A DNA stretch of 64,000 bases from Chloroflexota bacterium (GCA_009838915.1 VXQT01000006.1:1-64000); one strand, 5' to 3'. Counted from the first letter of the stretch, positions 39,510 through 48,144 are shown. Program-made: numbers and translations. The notes: generated by a model from the letters alone, not told the origin.

Positions 39510-40688
39510 GTGGACTATCAATTCACCGAATCCGACAACGCCTTCCGCACGGAGGTGGTGAACTTCATCGACGACAACTGGGTGCCGGCGTCGGCGTCGG
39601 ACGACAACCCCGACGCAGGGTTTGAGGCCGAGCGCGCGTTCGAGAAGCGGGCGGCGTCCAAGGGTTGGCTGACGATGGCCTGGCCGGAGGAGTACGGCGG
39701 CCGCGGCGCGAGCCACATCCAGCAGATGATCTACCGTGAGGAAGCGGCCTATCGCGGCGCGCCCGGCTCGGGCGGGCAGGGCATCTCGATGGTCGGCCCC
39801 TGTCTGATGCTGCATGGCAGCGAGGAACAGCGCCGCGAGCACTTGCCGCGTATCGCCAACGCCGAGTCCTACTGGGCGCAGGGCTTCTCCGAGCCGGGCA
39901 ACGGCTCGGACCTCGCCGGTCTGCAAACCCGCGCCGTGCGCGACGGCGACGACTTCGTGATCAACGGCCAGAAGATCTGGACCTCGGGCGCGCAGCACGC
40001 CGACTGGATTCACGTGCTGACGCGCACCGATCCCGAAGCGCCCAAGCACCGCGGCATCTCCTACTTCCTGCTCGACATGAACACGCCGGGTATCGAGGTG
40101 CGCCCGTTGATCAACATGCTCGACGAGCACAGCTTCAACGAGGTCTATTTCACCGATGTGCGCGTACCCGCTTCGAACATGATGGGCGAGTACAACCGCG
40201 GCTGGTACGTCGCGGCGACGCTGCTCGACTTCGAGCGCTCGGGCGTGGCCTGGTCGGCGACGTCGCGCAAGAGCGTCGAGCTGATGTCCGAGTACGCCGC
40301 CGAGCGTCCTGGCCGCCAGGGCGGGGGCAAGCTGATCGACGACCCGGGTGTGCGCAACGGACTCGCCAACCTGATGATCGAGTCGGAAATTGCGAAGCTG
40401 ATCTCTTACCGCGTCGTCTGGATGCAGTCGCAGGAACTGGTCCCGAACCACGAGGCATCAATGTCGAAGATGTTCGGCTCGGAGCTGGGCCAGCGGGTGG
40501 CCCGCTTCGGCGTCAACATGATGGGCCTGCACTCGCAGCGGATCGACCCGGAGGACCCGGGCGCGCCGATTGCGGCGAGGATCGGACGGGCCTACATGTC
40601 GACCGTGCCGAGCACCATCGCAGCCGGTACGTCCGAGATTCAGCGCAACATCATCGCCACGCGAGGTTTGCAGCTTCCGCGTCAGTAG
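39510..40688 (+). CDS. Acyl-CoA dehydrogenase
   Basis: 392 residues from the GTG at 39510, preceded at 5-6 bp by GAGGAG. A GTG 24 bp earlier would add eight residues. It oxidises acyl-CoA to enoyl-CoA with FAD. The first domain has WLTMAWPEEYGGRGASHIQQ. YWAQGFSEPGNGSDLAGLQT is the FAD/substrate block, and STIAAGTSEIQRNIIATRGL closes the family pattern. A crotonase 3 kb downstream could act on the product, but the two are not in one operon. Confidence 0.92.
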   Translation: MDYQFTESDNAFRTEVVNFIDDNWVPASASDDNPDAGFEAERAFEKRAASKGWLTMAWPEEYGGRGASHIQQMIYREEAAYRGAPGSGGQGISMVGPCLMLHGSEEQRREHLPRIANAESYWAQGFSEPGNGSDLAGLQTRAVRDGDDFVINGQKIWTSGAQHADWIHVLTRTDPEAPKHRGISYFLLDMNTPGIEVRPLINMLDEHSFNEVYFTDVRVPASNMMGEYNRGWYVAATLLDFERSGVAWSATSRKSVELMSEYAAERPGRQGGGKLIDDPGVRNGLANLMIESEIAKLISYRVVWMQSQELVPNHEASMSKMFGSELGQRVARFGVNMMGLHSQRIDPEDPGAPIAARIGRAYMSTVPSTIAAGTSEIQRNIIATRGLQLPRQ

Positions 40689-40695
40689 CGGGATC

Positions 40696-41193
40696 TCAGT
40701 CTGCCCGCGCGCCGTGGAGCAGGTCGTTGACGTGCTCGCGAACGTGGCCGACGGCGACGCCTTCGAGCACGTCAAGGAGCGTCCCTTCGACGCCGCCGGC
40801 TGAGCGGGTCGGCTGCTTGAGCAGCTCTTCGTCGGCGGCCCGGATCGCGTCGATCGTCTCGGCTCGGTTGCGGCGGAACTCGGTCAGCAGTTGCTCGACC
40901 GGCTGGTCGTCGCGGCGGGCGACCTGCTTGGCGTTGTAGGCGTCCATGTCGAAACCGGCGCCGCCTCCCTGGGGGACATCTGCTCCTGAAGCACGTTGCT
41001 CAGCTCGCTCAATCAGGCGCGGGTAGGTCCACTCGATCGCGGCGATGTGCGCCAGCAGTTGTCGCGCGTTCCAGCCTTGCTCGTAGACGCCGCGCTCGAA
41101 CGCCTCTGCGGGAAGTTGCGCGACTGCCTCCTGGAACTCTTCGCTGTCCTGTTGCAGCGCGGCGATCAGGTCTTCGCGGCTTGAGCTCGTCAT
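40696..41193 (-). CDS. DinB-family four-helix protein
   Basis: 165 residues from the ATG at 41193. The metal-binding histidines of the DinB/YfiT fold can be placed in QLLAHIAAIEWTYPRLIERA and AVGHVREHVNDLLHG. The family includes thiol transferases for mycothiol or bacillithiol and maleylpyruvate isomerases. No specific activity can be assigned. It is the last gene of the HpnG-HpnA-SDR-DinB transcript and overlaps the SDR by four bases. Confidence 0.85.
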   Translation of the reverse strand: MTSSSREDLIAALQQDSEEFQEAVAQLPAEAFERGVYEQGWNARQLLAHIAAIEWTYPRLIERAEQRASGADVPQGGGAGFDMDAYNAKQVARRDDQPVEQLLTEFRRNRAETIDAIRAADEELLKQPTRSAGGVEGTLLDVLEGVAVGHVREHVNDLLHGARAD

Positions 41194-42056
41194 GAGGCCG
41201 GCCACTCCGCTCCGGTGATCTCGTTGGACAGATCCCAGAGGCGTTCGGCGGCCTCACGGTCGTTCGCGTGTGGTTGCTGCTGCGTCAGGGTGTGACGGTC
41301 GAAGTACTCGCCGGCGTCGGCGCGTCGAGCTGACTCAGTGACCAGCTCGACAACCGGCGCGGCTCCCTGCTCGGGACTGCGCAGCAATGGTCGCAGGAGC
41401 TTGAGTCCCACCCGAAATGCAGGCGGAAAGTTCTGCGCGAAGTTGGTCGCTACAACTCCCGGGTGGACTGAGAAGGTCGCCAGCCCGGCGTCGTGCGTGC
41501 GTCGGTGCAGTTCGTTGGTGAAGAGGATGTTGGCCAGCTTGGTGGCGCAGTACGGTCTGATTCCGCCCCAGTAGTGCTCGAAATTGAGGTCGTCCAGCGG
41601 CATCGCATCGATACGTTCGTAGACGCGCGAGCTGACGTTGACGACGCGCGCATCGTCCGACTCGAGCAACTTGGGCAGCAGCAGCGAGGTGAGCAGGACG
41701 GGTGAGAGGTGATTCGTCTGCATCATCGTCTCGTGACCGTCGCCGGTGAGTCGACGGTCGTTGAGAGTGAGGCCGGCGTTGTTGACGAGCACGTCGAGTC
41801 GATCGGTGCGCTCCAACAGTTCGTCAACGGCGCGTCGGACGGAGGCGAATGATGTGAGGTCCATCTCCAGCAGTTCGACGGCGATCGAGCCGCTGTCCTT
41901 CTGGATCTGAGAGACGGCGGCCTGACCTCGCTCGACCGAGCGGGCGGCCGCGAACACTTGCCAGCCGCGTCGGGCGAGCTCGGTCGCGGCCGCCTTGCCG
42001 ATGCCGCTGTTGGATCCGGTGATCAGGACCACGGGTGGTGTTGATTGGTCGTTCAT
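41190..42056 (-). CDS. Short-chain dehydrogenase/reductase, retinol dehydrogenase-like
   Basis: 288 residues. The NAD(P)-binding turn is LITGSNSGIGKAAATELARR, NNAG is in VLVNNAGLTLNDRR, and the catalytic pair is Tyr and Lys in PYCATKLANILFTNELHRR. This YxxxK-plus-LANILF pattern is typical of retinol dehydrogenase/WW-oxidoreductase-like members. It overlaps HpnA upstream and DinB downstream by four bases each, so it belongs to the hopanoid operon. A role in modifying the hopanoid side chain is only inferred. Confidence 0.88.
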   Translation of the reverse strand: MNDQSTPPVVLITGSNSGIGKAAATELARRGWQVFAAARSVERGQAAVSQIQKDSGSIAVELLEMDLTSFASVRRAVDELLERTDRLDVLVNNAGLTLNDRRLTGDGHETMMQTNHLSPVLLTSLLLPKLLESDDARVVNVSSRVYERIDAMPLDDLNFEHYWGGIRPYCATKLANILFTNELHRRTHDAGLATFSVHPGVVATNFAQNFPPAFRVGLKLLRPLLRSPEQGAAPVVELVTESARRADAGEYFDRHTLTQQQPHANDREAAERLWDLSNEITGAEWPAS

Positions 42057-43054
42057 GGACTGTCTTTCTGAAACCAGGCTGCCGCTTCGTTGAATGTCTC
42101 GTCCAAATCGGTCTGCGGCAACTGCAGTTCCTCGATCGCCTTCTGGCAGTCGAAGTATTGCCGCTGGCGGGCGAGCCGGACTCCCGCAATAGTCGCCCGT
42201 GGCTGCTGTCTGGTCAAAGCGCTGAGCAGAAACTCATCGATCAGGGCAGCCGCGAAGGCGACAGTTGATGGGAGCGGAATCCGTGGAGGAGACGTGTCCC
42301 CCGACAGTGCTGCGCGTTCGATGATCTCTCGCAAGGCCAGATTGCCGTCCTGGTGACCGAGGATGTAGCGCTCCCCGACGCGGCCCATGTTCGCCGCGTT
42401 GACGTGACCGATCGCGACGTCCTGAACATGCACGACGTTGAGTCCTGCGCTTCGGATGTAGGCGGGCATGGCGCCGTTGGCGGCGTCGCGAATCAGCCGC
42501 CCGGTCGGCGTGGGCTTGAAGTCGAGCGGGCCAATGGGCGCCGTCGGCAAGACGCAGACTGCCGGCAGCGAATCGTCAGCGACCAGTTCGTGGACGAGTC
42601 GTTCGCTGAGAATCTTGGTCTCCTCGTAAGGTCCCGGCGCGCCCTTGACCTGCGCCCACTGACGCTCGTCGGCCGGTCGGGAGGGTTCGCTCGGCGGTCC
42701 GACGGCTGCGACGGAAGAGGTGTGGACCACTCGATCGACCTGTGCTCGCAGGGCGGCGTGCATCAGCTGCCTCGTGCCGTCGACGTTGACGCGATGGGCA
42801 TCGCGTCTCGCCCGACGGCTGAGGTCGTAGCGGGCGGCGACGTTGAACAGGGTGTCGATGCCGGCCAGGGCGTGTTCGATGGACGACGTGTTGGTCAGGT
42901 CGCCGTGGACAATCTCAACGGGCAAGCCTGCGAGGCTGCGTTGGTCGCTGCCCTGACGCACCATTGCCCGGACTTCAGCGCCAGCGCCGAGCGCGGCGCG
43001 CACCACGTGGGCGCCGATGAAGCCGTTGGCGCCGGTGACCAGGGCGCGGTTCAC
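42053..43054 (-). CDS. hpnA: Hopanoid-associated sugar epimerase HpnA-like
   Basis: 333 residues. It is an extended SDR with TGANGFIGAHVVRAALGAGA at the start and YxxxK in PYEETKILSERLVHELV. The blocks TAPIGPLDFKPTPTGRLIRD, AGLNVVHVQDVAIGHVNAAN and ERYILGHQDGNLALREII match the HpnA subgroup closely. HpnA is found with hopanoid genes, and its exact reaction is unsettled. It lies 6 bp after the HpnG-like gene and overlaps the SDR. Confidence 0.87.
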   Translation of the reverse strand: MNRALVTGANGFIGAHVVRAALGAGAEVRAMVRQGSDQRSLAGLPVEIVHGDLTNTSSIEHALAGIDTLFNVAARYDLSRRARRDAHRVNVDGTRQLMHAALRAQVDRVVHTSSVAAVGPPSEPSRPADERQWAQVKGAPGPYEETKILSERLVHELVADDSLPAVCVLPTAPIGPLDFKPTPTGRLIRDAANGAMPAYIRSAGLNVVHVQDVAIGHVNAANMGRVGERYILGHQDGNLALREIIERAALSGDTSPPRIPLPSTVAFAAALIDEFLLSALTRQQPRATIAGVRLARQRQYFDCQKAIEELQLPQTDLDETFNEAAAWFQKDSP

Positions 43055-43060
43055 AATTCG

Positions 43061-43759
43061 TCAATTGGGAGCGAGACCCGGTATGAGGACAGTTAGTGCG
43101 CGCTCGAGCTCTTGCAATGCAGCTCGGCGTTGCAGGCCTAGCTGAGCCAGTTCGCGAAGGAGGCGAGGCCGCCGTATTGCGCCCATGGCGATATCCATTG
43201 CGGTTGGCACGTCGCGCCGCCACTCGCCGAACTCGACTGGAATGTCGTCGTCCAGGGCATCCAGTACGACCCGCAATGCAATGAATGGCAGGTCCTTGGA
43301 GGCGCACACCTCTGCCCATTCGCTGTCTTCCATTTGCACTATCTGCGCTCCTGTGGCAGCGGCGGCCACTTTTTCGGGCCGGGTAAAGAGCACGTGCGGA
43401 GTCGTGATGCTAATCGCCGGACGCCAGTAGAAATCGGTTTGATTGAGAGTCCACTGAGCTTTCCGGTAGAGCGGGCCTTCGAGATCCCACTGTGCCTGAT
43501 CAGACTGGCGCACGACCGGCGTGGGAAGAGTCAGCGCCGGGCGACGCATGTCGTTCGTTAAGCCTCCCGCCACGCCGACGCTGAGGACCGCCGTGATTTC
43601 GCTCGAATCCGTGGTGTCAAACAACTGCTCGGCGGCGTTACGGGCTCGGACGGGACCAATGCCGCTTGTGATTAGGCGGACCCGTTGCCTTCCGGCGATC
43701 GCTGCGCCGGCGCGCGCGGTCTGCGCCTCCCAGGGCAATGCTGTCGCGACGATCAACAT
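43061..43759 (-). CDS. hpnG: HpnG-like nucleoside phosphorylase (hopanoid side chain)
   Basis: 232 residues from the ATG at 43759. It shows the nucleoside phosphorylase pattern: LIVATALPWEAQTARAG, AVLSVGVAGGLTNDMRRPAL and the purine-site block IVQMEDSEWAEVCASKDLPF, followed by IALRVVLDALDDDIP. HpnG phosphorolyses adenosylhopane to ribosylhopane phosphate and adenine. The assignment rests on the family plus neighbours HpnA and HpnH. MTA/SAH nucleosidase is the alternative. The sequence is short and divergent. Confidence 0.78.
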   Translation of the reverse strand: MLIVATALPWEAQTARAGAAIAGRQRVRLITSGIGPVRARNAAEQLFDTTDSSEITAVLSVGVAGGLTNDMRRPALTLPTPVVRQSDQAQWDLEGPLYRKAQWTLNQTDFYWRPAISITTPHVLFTRPEKVAAAATGAQIVQMEDSEWAEVCASKDLPFIALRVVLDALDDDIPVEFGEWRRDVPTAMDIAMGAIRRPRLLRELAQLGLQRRAALQELERALTVLIPGLAPN

Positions 43760-43846
43760 GCCCAGAGTGTCGCATAGATCAGCGGTTCGGTCGCAGTCGT
43801 AAACTGGTCGCAACACCGGTTGCGCACCTGGATACTGGGAGCCTGC

Positions 43847-44635
43847 ATGACTTACGAGACGCTTCTGTACGAGGTTGAAGACGGCATCTGCACGATCACC
43901 CTGAATCGACCCGAGTCGCTCAACGCACTCAACGGAACCATGTTGAACGAGCTACCGCTGGCGTGCGAGCAGGCTGCTGCCGACGACGAAGTCCGGGTCG
44001 TGATCCTGACCGGTGCGGGTCGCCTGTTCTGTGCAGGCGGCGACCTGAAGGACACGGGACGCGGGGATATCCGCAATCTCGAGCAGAGCATCTATTCGCT
44101 GACCAACCAGGAGCGCGCATCGGTGTTGCTTCACCAGATGCCGAAGCCGACGATCGCGGCGATCAACGGCGGCGCGGCTGGGGCCGGATGCTCGCTCACC
44201 CTGGCCTGCGACTTGCGCTACATGTCGACGACGGCCTATCTCTACACCGCCTTTCTCAAGGTCGGATTTTCCGGCGACTTCGGCGGTACCTGGACGCTGC
44301 CGCGCCTGGTCGGGATGGGCAAGGCCCGCGAAATGTACCTGCTGCCCGACCGTGTGCATGCGGAAGAAGCGCTCTCCCTGGGCCTGACCAACGGCGTCTA
44401 TGACCCTGAAGAGCTAATGCCCAACGTCCTTCAGATCGCAGCGCAGCTCAGGGACTCCCATCCCGGCGCAATCGCGCAGATCAAGAACAACCTGAACGAC
44501 GCATTCACGATCCCGCTCTCCGAGGCCGTCCGGCGCGAAGCCGACCGGATGCGCCGTGTCGGCGAGAGTGAAGACTCAATCGAAGCACGACGGGCGTTCG
44601 TCGAGAAGCGGCGCCCTGTGTTCAAGGGACGGTGA
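43847..44635 (+). CDS. Enoyl-CoA hydratase/isomerase (crotonase)
   Basis: 262 residues from the ATG at 43847. GICTITLNRPESLNALNGTM, the oxyanion loop LFCAGGDLKDTGRGD and AAINGGAAGAGCSLTLACDL are the crotonase signatures. It hydrates enoyl-CoA in fatty acid or branched acid breakdown. It is divergent from the HpnG gene across 87 bp and followed by a VOC protein 43 bp later. Confidence 0.9.
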   Translation: MTYETLLYEVEDGICTITLNRPESLNALNGTMLNELPLACEQAAADDEVRVVILTGAGRLFCAGGDLKDTGRGDIRNLEQSIYSLTNQERASVLLHQMPKPTIAAINGGAAGAGCSLTLACDLRYMSTTAYLYTAFLKVGFSGDFGGTWTLPRLVGMGKAREMYLLPDRVHAEEALSLGLTNGVYDPEELMPNVLQIAAQLRDSHPGAIAQIKNNLNDAFTIPLSEAVRREADRMRRVGESEDSIEARRAFVEKRRPVFKGR

Positions 44636-44678
44636 ATCAACAGGTCCGCTGAGGCCGACAGTCCGAAAGAGGTGCCCC

Positions 44679-45446
44679 ATGTTGCGAATGCGGCAGATCT
44701 GCCTCATTGCTGAAGATCTCGACATGATCGAGGCGCACCTGCGAGGCGTCTTCGGACTTGAGGTCTGTCACCGTGATCCGGGCGTCGGACGCTTCGGGCT
44801 TCACAATTTTCTCATGCCAGTCGGCAACTCGTTCCTCGAGGTCGTCTCGCCGATGACGCCCGGTACGGCAGGCGGTCGGTTCCTCAGGCGTCGCGGCGGC
44901 GACGGCGGTTACATGGTGATCATGCAGTGCGGCGACATCGCTGCGCGGCGAGCACATGTGGCCAACCTGGGAATCCGACTCATCACGGATTCGGCAAACG
45001 ATCAGACCGACGGGATCCAGCTCCACCCGAAGGATGTGCCCGGAGCGATCGCCGAGTTGCGCTGGAACACGGGAGATGACCAGCTTGACGGCCCCTGGAA
45101 TCCCGCCGGTGATCACTGGCTGCCGGCGAAGCGGGAGCACGTAGTCACCGCAATGACGGCGGCCGAGCTGCAAAGCGATGACCCGTTCGGTATGGCGGCG
45201 CGATGGTCTGAAGTGCTGGAGATCCCGCTCGGTTCGGACGGCGACGGCCATCCGACCATCGCGCTGGACGATGCGACGCTGCGCTTCGTCGAGGCGTCCG
45301 ACGGCCGCGGCGACGGGCTGGGCGGGCTGGACGTGGCGACCGTCGACCGCGGACACGTCGTGACGACAGCGCGCCATCACGATCTTGAGGTGTCGGAGGA
45401 CGAGTCGATGGTGATGCTCTGCGGCATCAGGTTCCGGCTGGTCTAG
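44679..45446 (+). CDS. VOC-superfamily (glyoxalase-like) protein
   Basis: 255 residues from the ATG at 44679. The first beta-alpha-beta module has RMRQICLIAEDLDMIEAHLR, FGLHNFLMPVGNSFLEVVSP and HVANLGIRLI. A second, more diverged module follows after residue 150 (LQSDDPFGMAARWSEVLEIP). Such proteins bind a metal and include glyoxalases, dioxygenases and epimerases. Probably co-transcribed with the crotonase. Its last four bases overlap the end of hpnH on the other strand. Confidence 0.85.
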   Translation: MLRMRQICLIAEDLDMIEAHLRGVFGLEVCHRDPGVGRFGLHNFLMPVGNSFLEVVSPMTPGTAGGRFLRRRGGDGGYMVIMQCGDIAARRAHVANLGIRLITDSANDQTDGIQLHPKDVPGAIAELRWNTGDDQLDGPWNPAGDHWLPAKREHVVTAMTAAELQSDDPFGMAARWSEVLEIPLGSDGDGHPTIALDDATLRFVEASDGRGDGLGGLDVATVDRGHVVTTARHHDLEVSEDESMVMLCGIRFRLV

Positions 45447-46450
45447 CGAATCGAGCCGACGAAGCTGCGCAGGCCGGCCTTGAGGTTAGTGGTGGCGTCG
45501 ATCACGGCGGATGCTTCGTACCCGGAGTGGACCATGCAGTCGACGCACTTGGGGTTGCCCGAGGCGACGCCGTAGTTCTCCCACTCGGTCTCTTCGATTA
45601 GTTCCTGCCAGCTCTCCGCGTAGCCCTCATCCATCAGGTAGCAGGGCCGCTGCCAGCCGAACACGGTGTATGTCGGGTTGCCCCAGGGCGTGCAGTCGTA
45701 CTCGATTTCTCCTTTGAGGAAATCGAGGAACAGCTCGGAATGGTTGAACTTCCAGTGTTTGGGAGGGTCGTTGAGGATGTCGCGGAAGAGCTCCTTCGTC
45801 TGGTTGCGGGCGAGGAAGTGCTCCTGGTCGGGCGCCTTTTCGTAGGGGTAGCCGGGGGAGATCATCAGGCCGTCGACGCCGATCTCCATCAGCCTGTCGA
45901 ACATCGTGCGGATGCGGCCAGGCTGCGCGCCAAGGAAGAAGGTGCTGTTGGTGGTCACGCGGAACCCGCGCGCTTTGGCGGCTTCGATGGCGCGGATCGC
46001 GACATCCCAGACGCCGTCGCGGCAGACGGAATCGTCGTGGTCCTGTTCGAGTCCATCAACGTGGACCGAGAACGTTAAGTAGGGATTGGGATCGAACTCG
46101 GGCAACTTGCGTTCGAGCAGGATGGCGTTGGTGCAGAGGTAGACGAACTTCTTGCGATCGGTGAAGCCGTTGGCGATCTCGACAATGTCCTGGTGGATCA
46201 ATGGCTCGCCGCCGGCGATGGCGACCACGGGCGCGCCGCACTCCTCAACGGCGTCCCAGCATTGCTGGGGCGTGAGGCGGCGGCGGAGGATATCGGTGGG
46301 ATGCTGAATCTTGCCGCAGCCGGCGCACTCGAGGTTGCACTGCAGCAGCGGCTCGAGCATCAGGACCAGCGGATAGCGCTCAGTTCGTCGCAGTTGCTGT
46401 CCGACGACGTACTTGCCGACCTGGATCGTTTGCTTCAAGGGTGTGGCCAT
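45443..46450 (-). CDS. hpnH: Adenosyl-hopene transferase HpnH
   Basis: 335 residues from the ATG at 46450. The start MATPLKQTIQVGKYVVGQQL and PLVLMLEPLLQCNLECAGCG (Cys38, Cys42, Cys45) are characteristic of HpnH. IAGGEPLIHQDIVEIANGF, YLTFSVHVDGLEQDHD, LMISPGYPYEKAPDQEHF and PCYLMDEGY follow in the family order. It joins the 5'-deoxyadenosyl group of SAM to diploptene, the first step of hopanoid side-chain synthesis. A longer reading to 46906 runs into the mobA-like gene and is rejected. Confidence 0.95.
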   Translation of the reverse strand: MATPLKQTIQVGKYVVGQQLRRTERYPLVLMLEPLLQCNLECAGCGKIQHPTDILRRRLTPQQCWDAVEECGAPVVAIAGGEPLIHQDIVEIANGFTDRKKFVYLCTNAILLERKLPEFDPNPYLTFSVHVDGLEQDHDDSVCRDGVWDVAIRAIEAAKARGFRVTTNSTFFLGAQPGRIRTMFDRLMEIGVDGLMISPGYPYEKAPDQEHFLARNQTKELFRDILNDPPKHWKFNHSELFLDFLKGEIEYDCTPWGNPTYTVFGWQRPCYLMDEGYAESWQELIEETEWENYGVASGNPKCVDCMVHSGYEASAVIDATTNLKAGLRSFVGSIR

Positions 46451-46490
46451 TGAGCGTCCACTCTGGCTTGCGAGGCTGTCGCATCGAACG

Positions 46491-46505
46491 GCGCCTTGAA
46501 GGCGC
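46491..46505. terminator. Small hairpin between mobA-like gene and hpnH
   Basis: GCGCC-TTGAA-GGCGC in the 83-bp gap between the end of the mobA-like gene and hpnH, both on the minus strand. No T-tract. It may be a weak terminator or chance. Confidence 0.25.
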
Positions 46506-46533
46506 ATGACGATTGGTGCGTACCCGGTGCAGT

Positions 46534-47124
46534 TTAGAGCAGCGTCAGGGCGTTTTGGTAGGCCTCGTGCGTGTTGAGGTTGAGCGTCACAATCGGATCG
46601 TCCACATTGACGAACATTGTGTGCTCCGCATGGCGTCGTCGTACCTCTCGCAGACCCTCGTGGCGTTCGGTGACGCTCTGCAGTTCGGGCAGCAACGACG
46701 CATCGAACAGCGGCGGATGACCGTTGCGCCCGTCGTGTCGCGGAACTGCGATACGCGCAGTCGGATTGGATTGCAGCGCCTCGGCCAGACGCGTGACTAC
46801 CTCGGGCCTGGTCGGTTGATCGACGGAGCTGACGAGCACGGCGTCCACTGAAGAGGGCACGGCTCGCGCTCCGGCGCGAATCGATGAGGCGCGTCCGGTA
46901 CTCCATTGTCGATTCGTGGCGATCTGCACGTCGGCGCGAACGGGAATCGCGCTGCGGACGCGTTGCTCGTGCGCGCCGAGCACGAGGACGACCGGGCGGC
47001 AGCCTGCGGCGAGCAAGGTCTCAACCTGGGCAGTGACCAGCGGGGTACCGCCCCAATCGAGCAGTTGCTTGGGTCTGCCCATGCGGGCGGATTCACCGGC
47101 GGCGAGGAGGATGGCGGCGATCAT
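46534..47124 (-). CDS. MobA/MocA-like nucleotidyltransferase
   Basis: 196 residues from the ATG at 47124. AAILLAAGESARMGRPKQLL is the nucleotide-binding start of MocA/MobA proteins, which add CMP or GMP to molybdopterin. VLVSSVDQPTRPEVVTRLAE contains the metal-binding Asp region. PRHDGRNGHPPLFDASLLPE matches the MocA-type block. It lies at the end of an operon with a molybdo-flavoprotein-like fragment, which favours molybdenum cofactor work over sugar activation. It overlaps that gene by 32 bp. Confidence 0.85.
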   Translation of the reverse strand: MIAAILLAAGESARMGRPKQLLDWGGTPLVTAQVETLLAAGCRPVVLVLGAHEQRVRSAIPVRADVQIATNRQWSTGRASSIRAGARAVPSSVDAVLVSSVDQPTRPEVVTRLAEALQSNPTARIAVPRHDGRNGHPPLFDASLLPELQSVTERHEGLREVRRRHAEHTMFVNVDDPIVTLNLNTHEAYQNALTLL

Positions 47125-47743
47125 GGGGTTGCGCTTCGTCGAACCGGTCTCGGAGGCGGCGAAACAGTCGCCGGACCGCGTCTTCCACATTGTCCACTGC
47201 AAGTGTGTCCGTGAGGTCGCCCACGCCGTACGGTTGCGCCTCGCTGCGCGCGGTCTGGGCGGCAAGGTCGATCACTCGATCGGAGAGCTGCCGTCCGCGT
47301 ACGGCGGATTCGATCTGACGGGCGCGGATCGGGTGGGTCGCGACGCCCGCCAGGACGACGGCGGCGTCGCCGTTGAGCGAGAGTCGGGCGGACGCGCTGA
47401 GGTCGGAATTGGCCTTCGCGGCGGCGCTGGCGGTGTGCGCGCCGCGGGGCATTCGAGGGATGTGTAGGTCGGTCGCCGCGGCGGCGCCTTCCCGGCCGTC
47501 GATATCGACGCCGCCGGCTTCGAGCAGCCGCGCGTCGAGGTGCACGCTGTCGCCGTCGGTCAGGGCGAGCTGGGCGTCGTGCACGATCAGGGCCGCGGCA
47601 AGTCCGTGATGGGCAGAGTCCTCGAGACAGATGCGAATGGTGGTCACCGAGTTGGAAAAAGAGAACCAGTCGTTGATCGCGTTGTCGCCATCGCTCTGGA
47701 GGTCGAGCACGGAGTAGTTGAGCGGGATGCGCTGCTCGTTCAC
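47093..47743 (-). CDS. Truncated FAD-subunit-like protein of molybdenum hydroxylases
   Basis: 216 residues; the CoxM/XdhB FAD subunits are usually about 280-290. The C-terminal CO-dehydrogenase flavoprotein domain is readable: AVVLAGVATHPIRARQIESA and GRQLSDRVIDLAAQTARSEA, then VEDAVRRLFRRLRD. The middle strand pattern AALIVHDAQLALTDGD also fits. The N-terminal FAD-binding part with its AGG loop is missing, so the protein may bind no FAD by itself. It overlaps the NifU-like gene by four bases (ATGA). Confidence 0.65.
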   Translation of the reverse strand: MNEQRIPLNYSVLDLQSDGDNAINDWFSFSNSVTTIRICLEDSAHHGLAAALIVHDAQLALTDGDSVHLDARLLEAGGVDIDGREGAAAATDLHIPRMPRGAHTASAAAKANSDLSASARLSLNGDAAVVLAGVATHPIRARQIESAVRGRQLSDRVIDLAAQTARSEAQPYGVGDLTDTLAVDNVEDAVRRLFRRLRDRFDEAQPHDRRHPPRRR

Positions 47744-48144
47744 GCGGACAAGCTGGCCGGAGACTGGGATCGGTAGTGGGCGAGCGCCTTCTTCAGCGCG
47801 GCGGCGGCGAGCACCGAACAGTGAATCTTGGCCTTGGGCAGCCCGCCGACGGCGTCGACGAAGTCCTGCCGCCTGAGCCGCGCCGCGTCCTCGATCGTCA
47901 TCCCGGTAAGCACGACGGTAGCCATGCTGCTGGTGGCGATCGCTGCCGGGCAGCCGCGGGTCTGGAAGCGGGCCTCGGCGATCTCGTCCGCGTCGATGCG
48001 CAGCATGAGCTTCATGTGGTCGCCGCAGACCGGATTGCGGTCTTCGCCGACTGCGTTGGCGTCGTCGAGCGGCCCCGCGTTGCGGGGATGCTGGAAGTGG
48101 TCAATCACGATGTCGCTGTAGGCGCGCAGGTCGTCGTCGGGCAT
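47740..48144 (-). CDS. NifU/IscU-like Fe-S scaffold protein
   Basis: 134 residues. The three scaffold cysteines are present: Cys40 in RNPVCGDHMKL, Cys65 in TRGCPAAIATSSMA and Cys109 in KIHCSVLAAAALK. The start YSDIVIDHFQHPRNAG is typical. These proteins assemble Fe-S clusters for target enzymes. No cysteine desulfurase is near. The position in front of a molybdo-flavoprotein fragment suggests it serves a molybdenum hydroxylase. Confidence 0.9.
   Translation of the reverse strand: MPDDDLRAYSDIVIDHFQHPRNAGPLDDANAVGEDRNPVCGDHMKLMLRIDADEIAEARFQTRGCPAAIATSSMATVVLTGMTIEDAARLRRQDFVDAVGGLPKAKIHCSVLAAAALKKALAHYRSQSPASLSA

Noticed and set aside
43061-43759. MTA/SAH nucleosidase as the preferred call for the phosphorylase
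   Set aside because: The neighbours HpnA and HpnH and the presence of both mtnP and ahcY elsewhere in the window make HpnG more likely, although the family is related.
46451-46906. Longer HpnH with about 150 more N-terminal residues
   Set aside because: The added part is Arg/Ala-rich, is not in the family and would overlap the mobA-like gene. The start at 46450 gives the conserved N-terminus.
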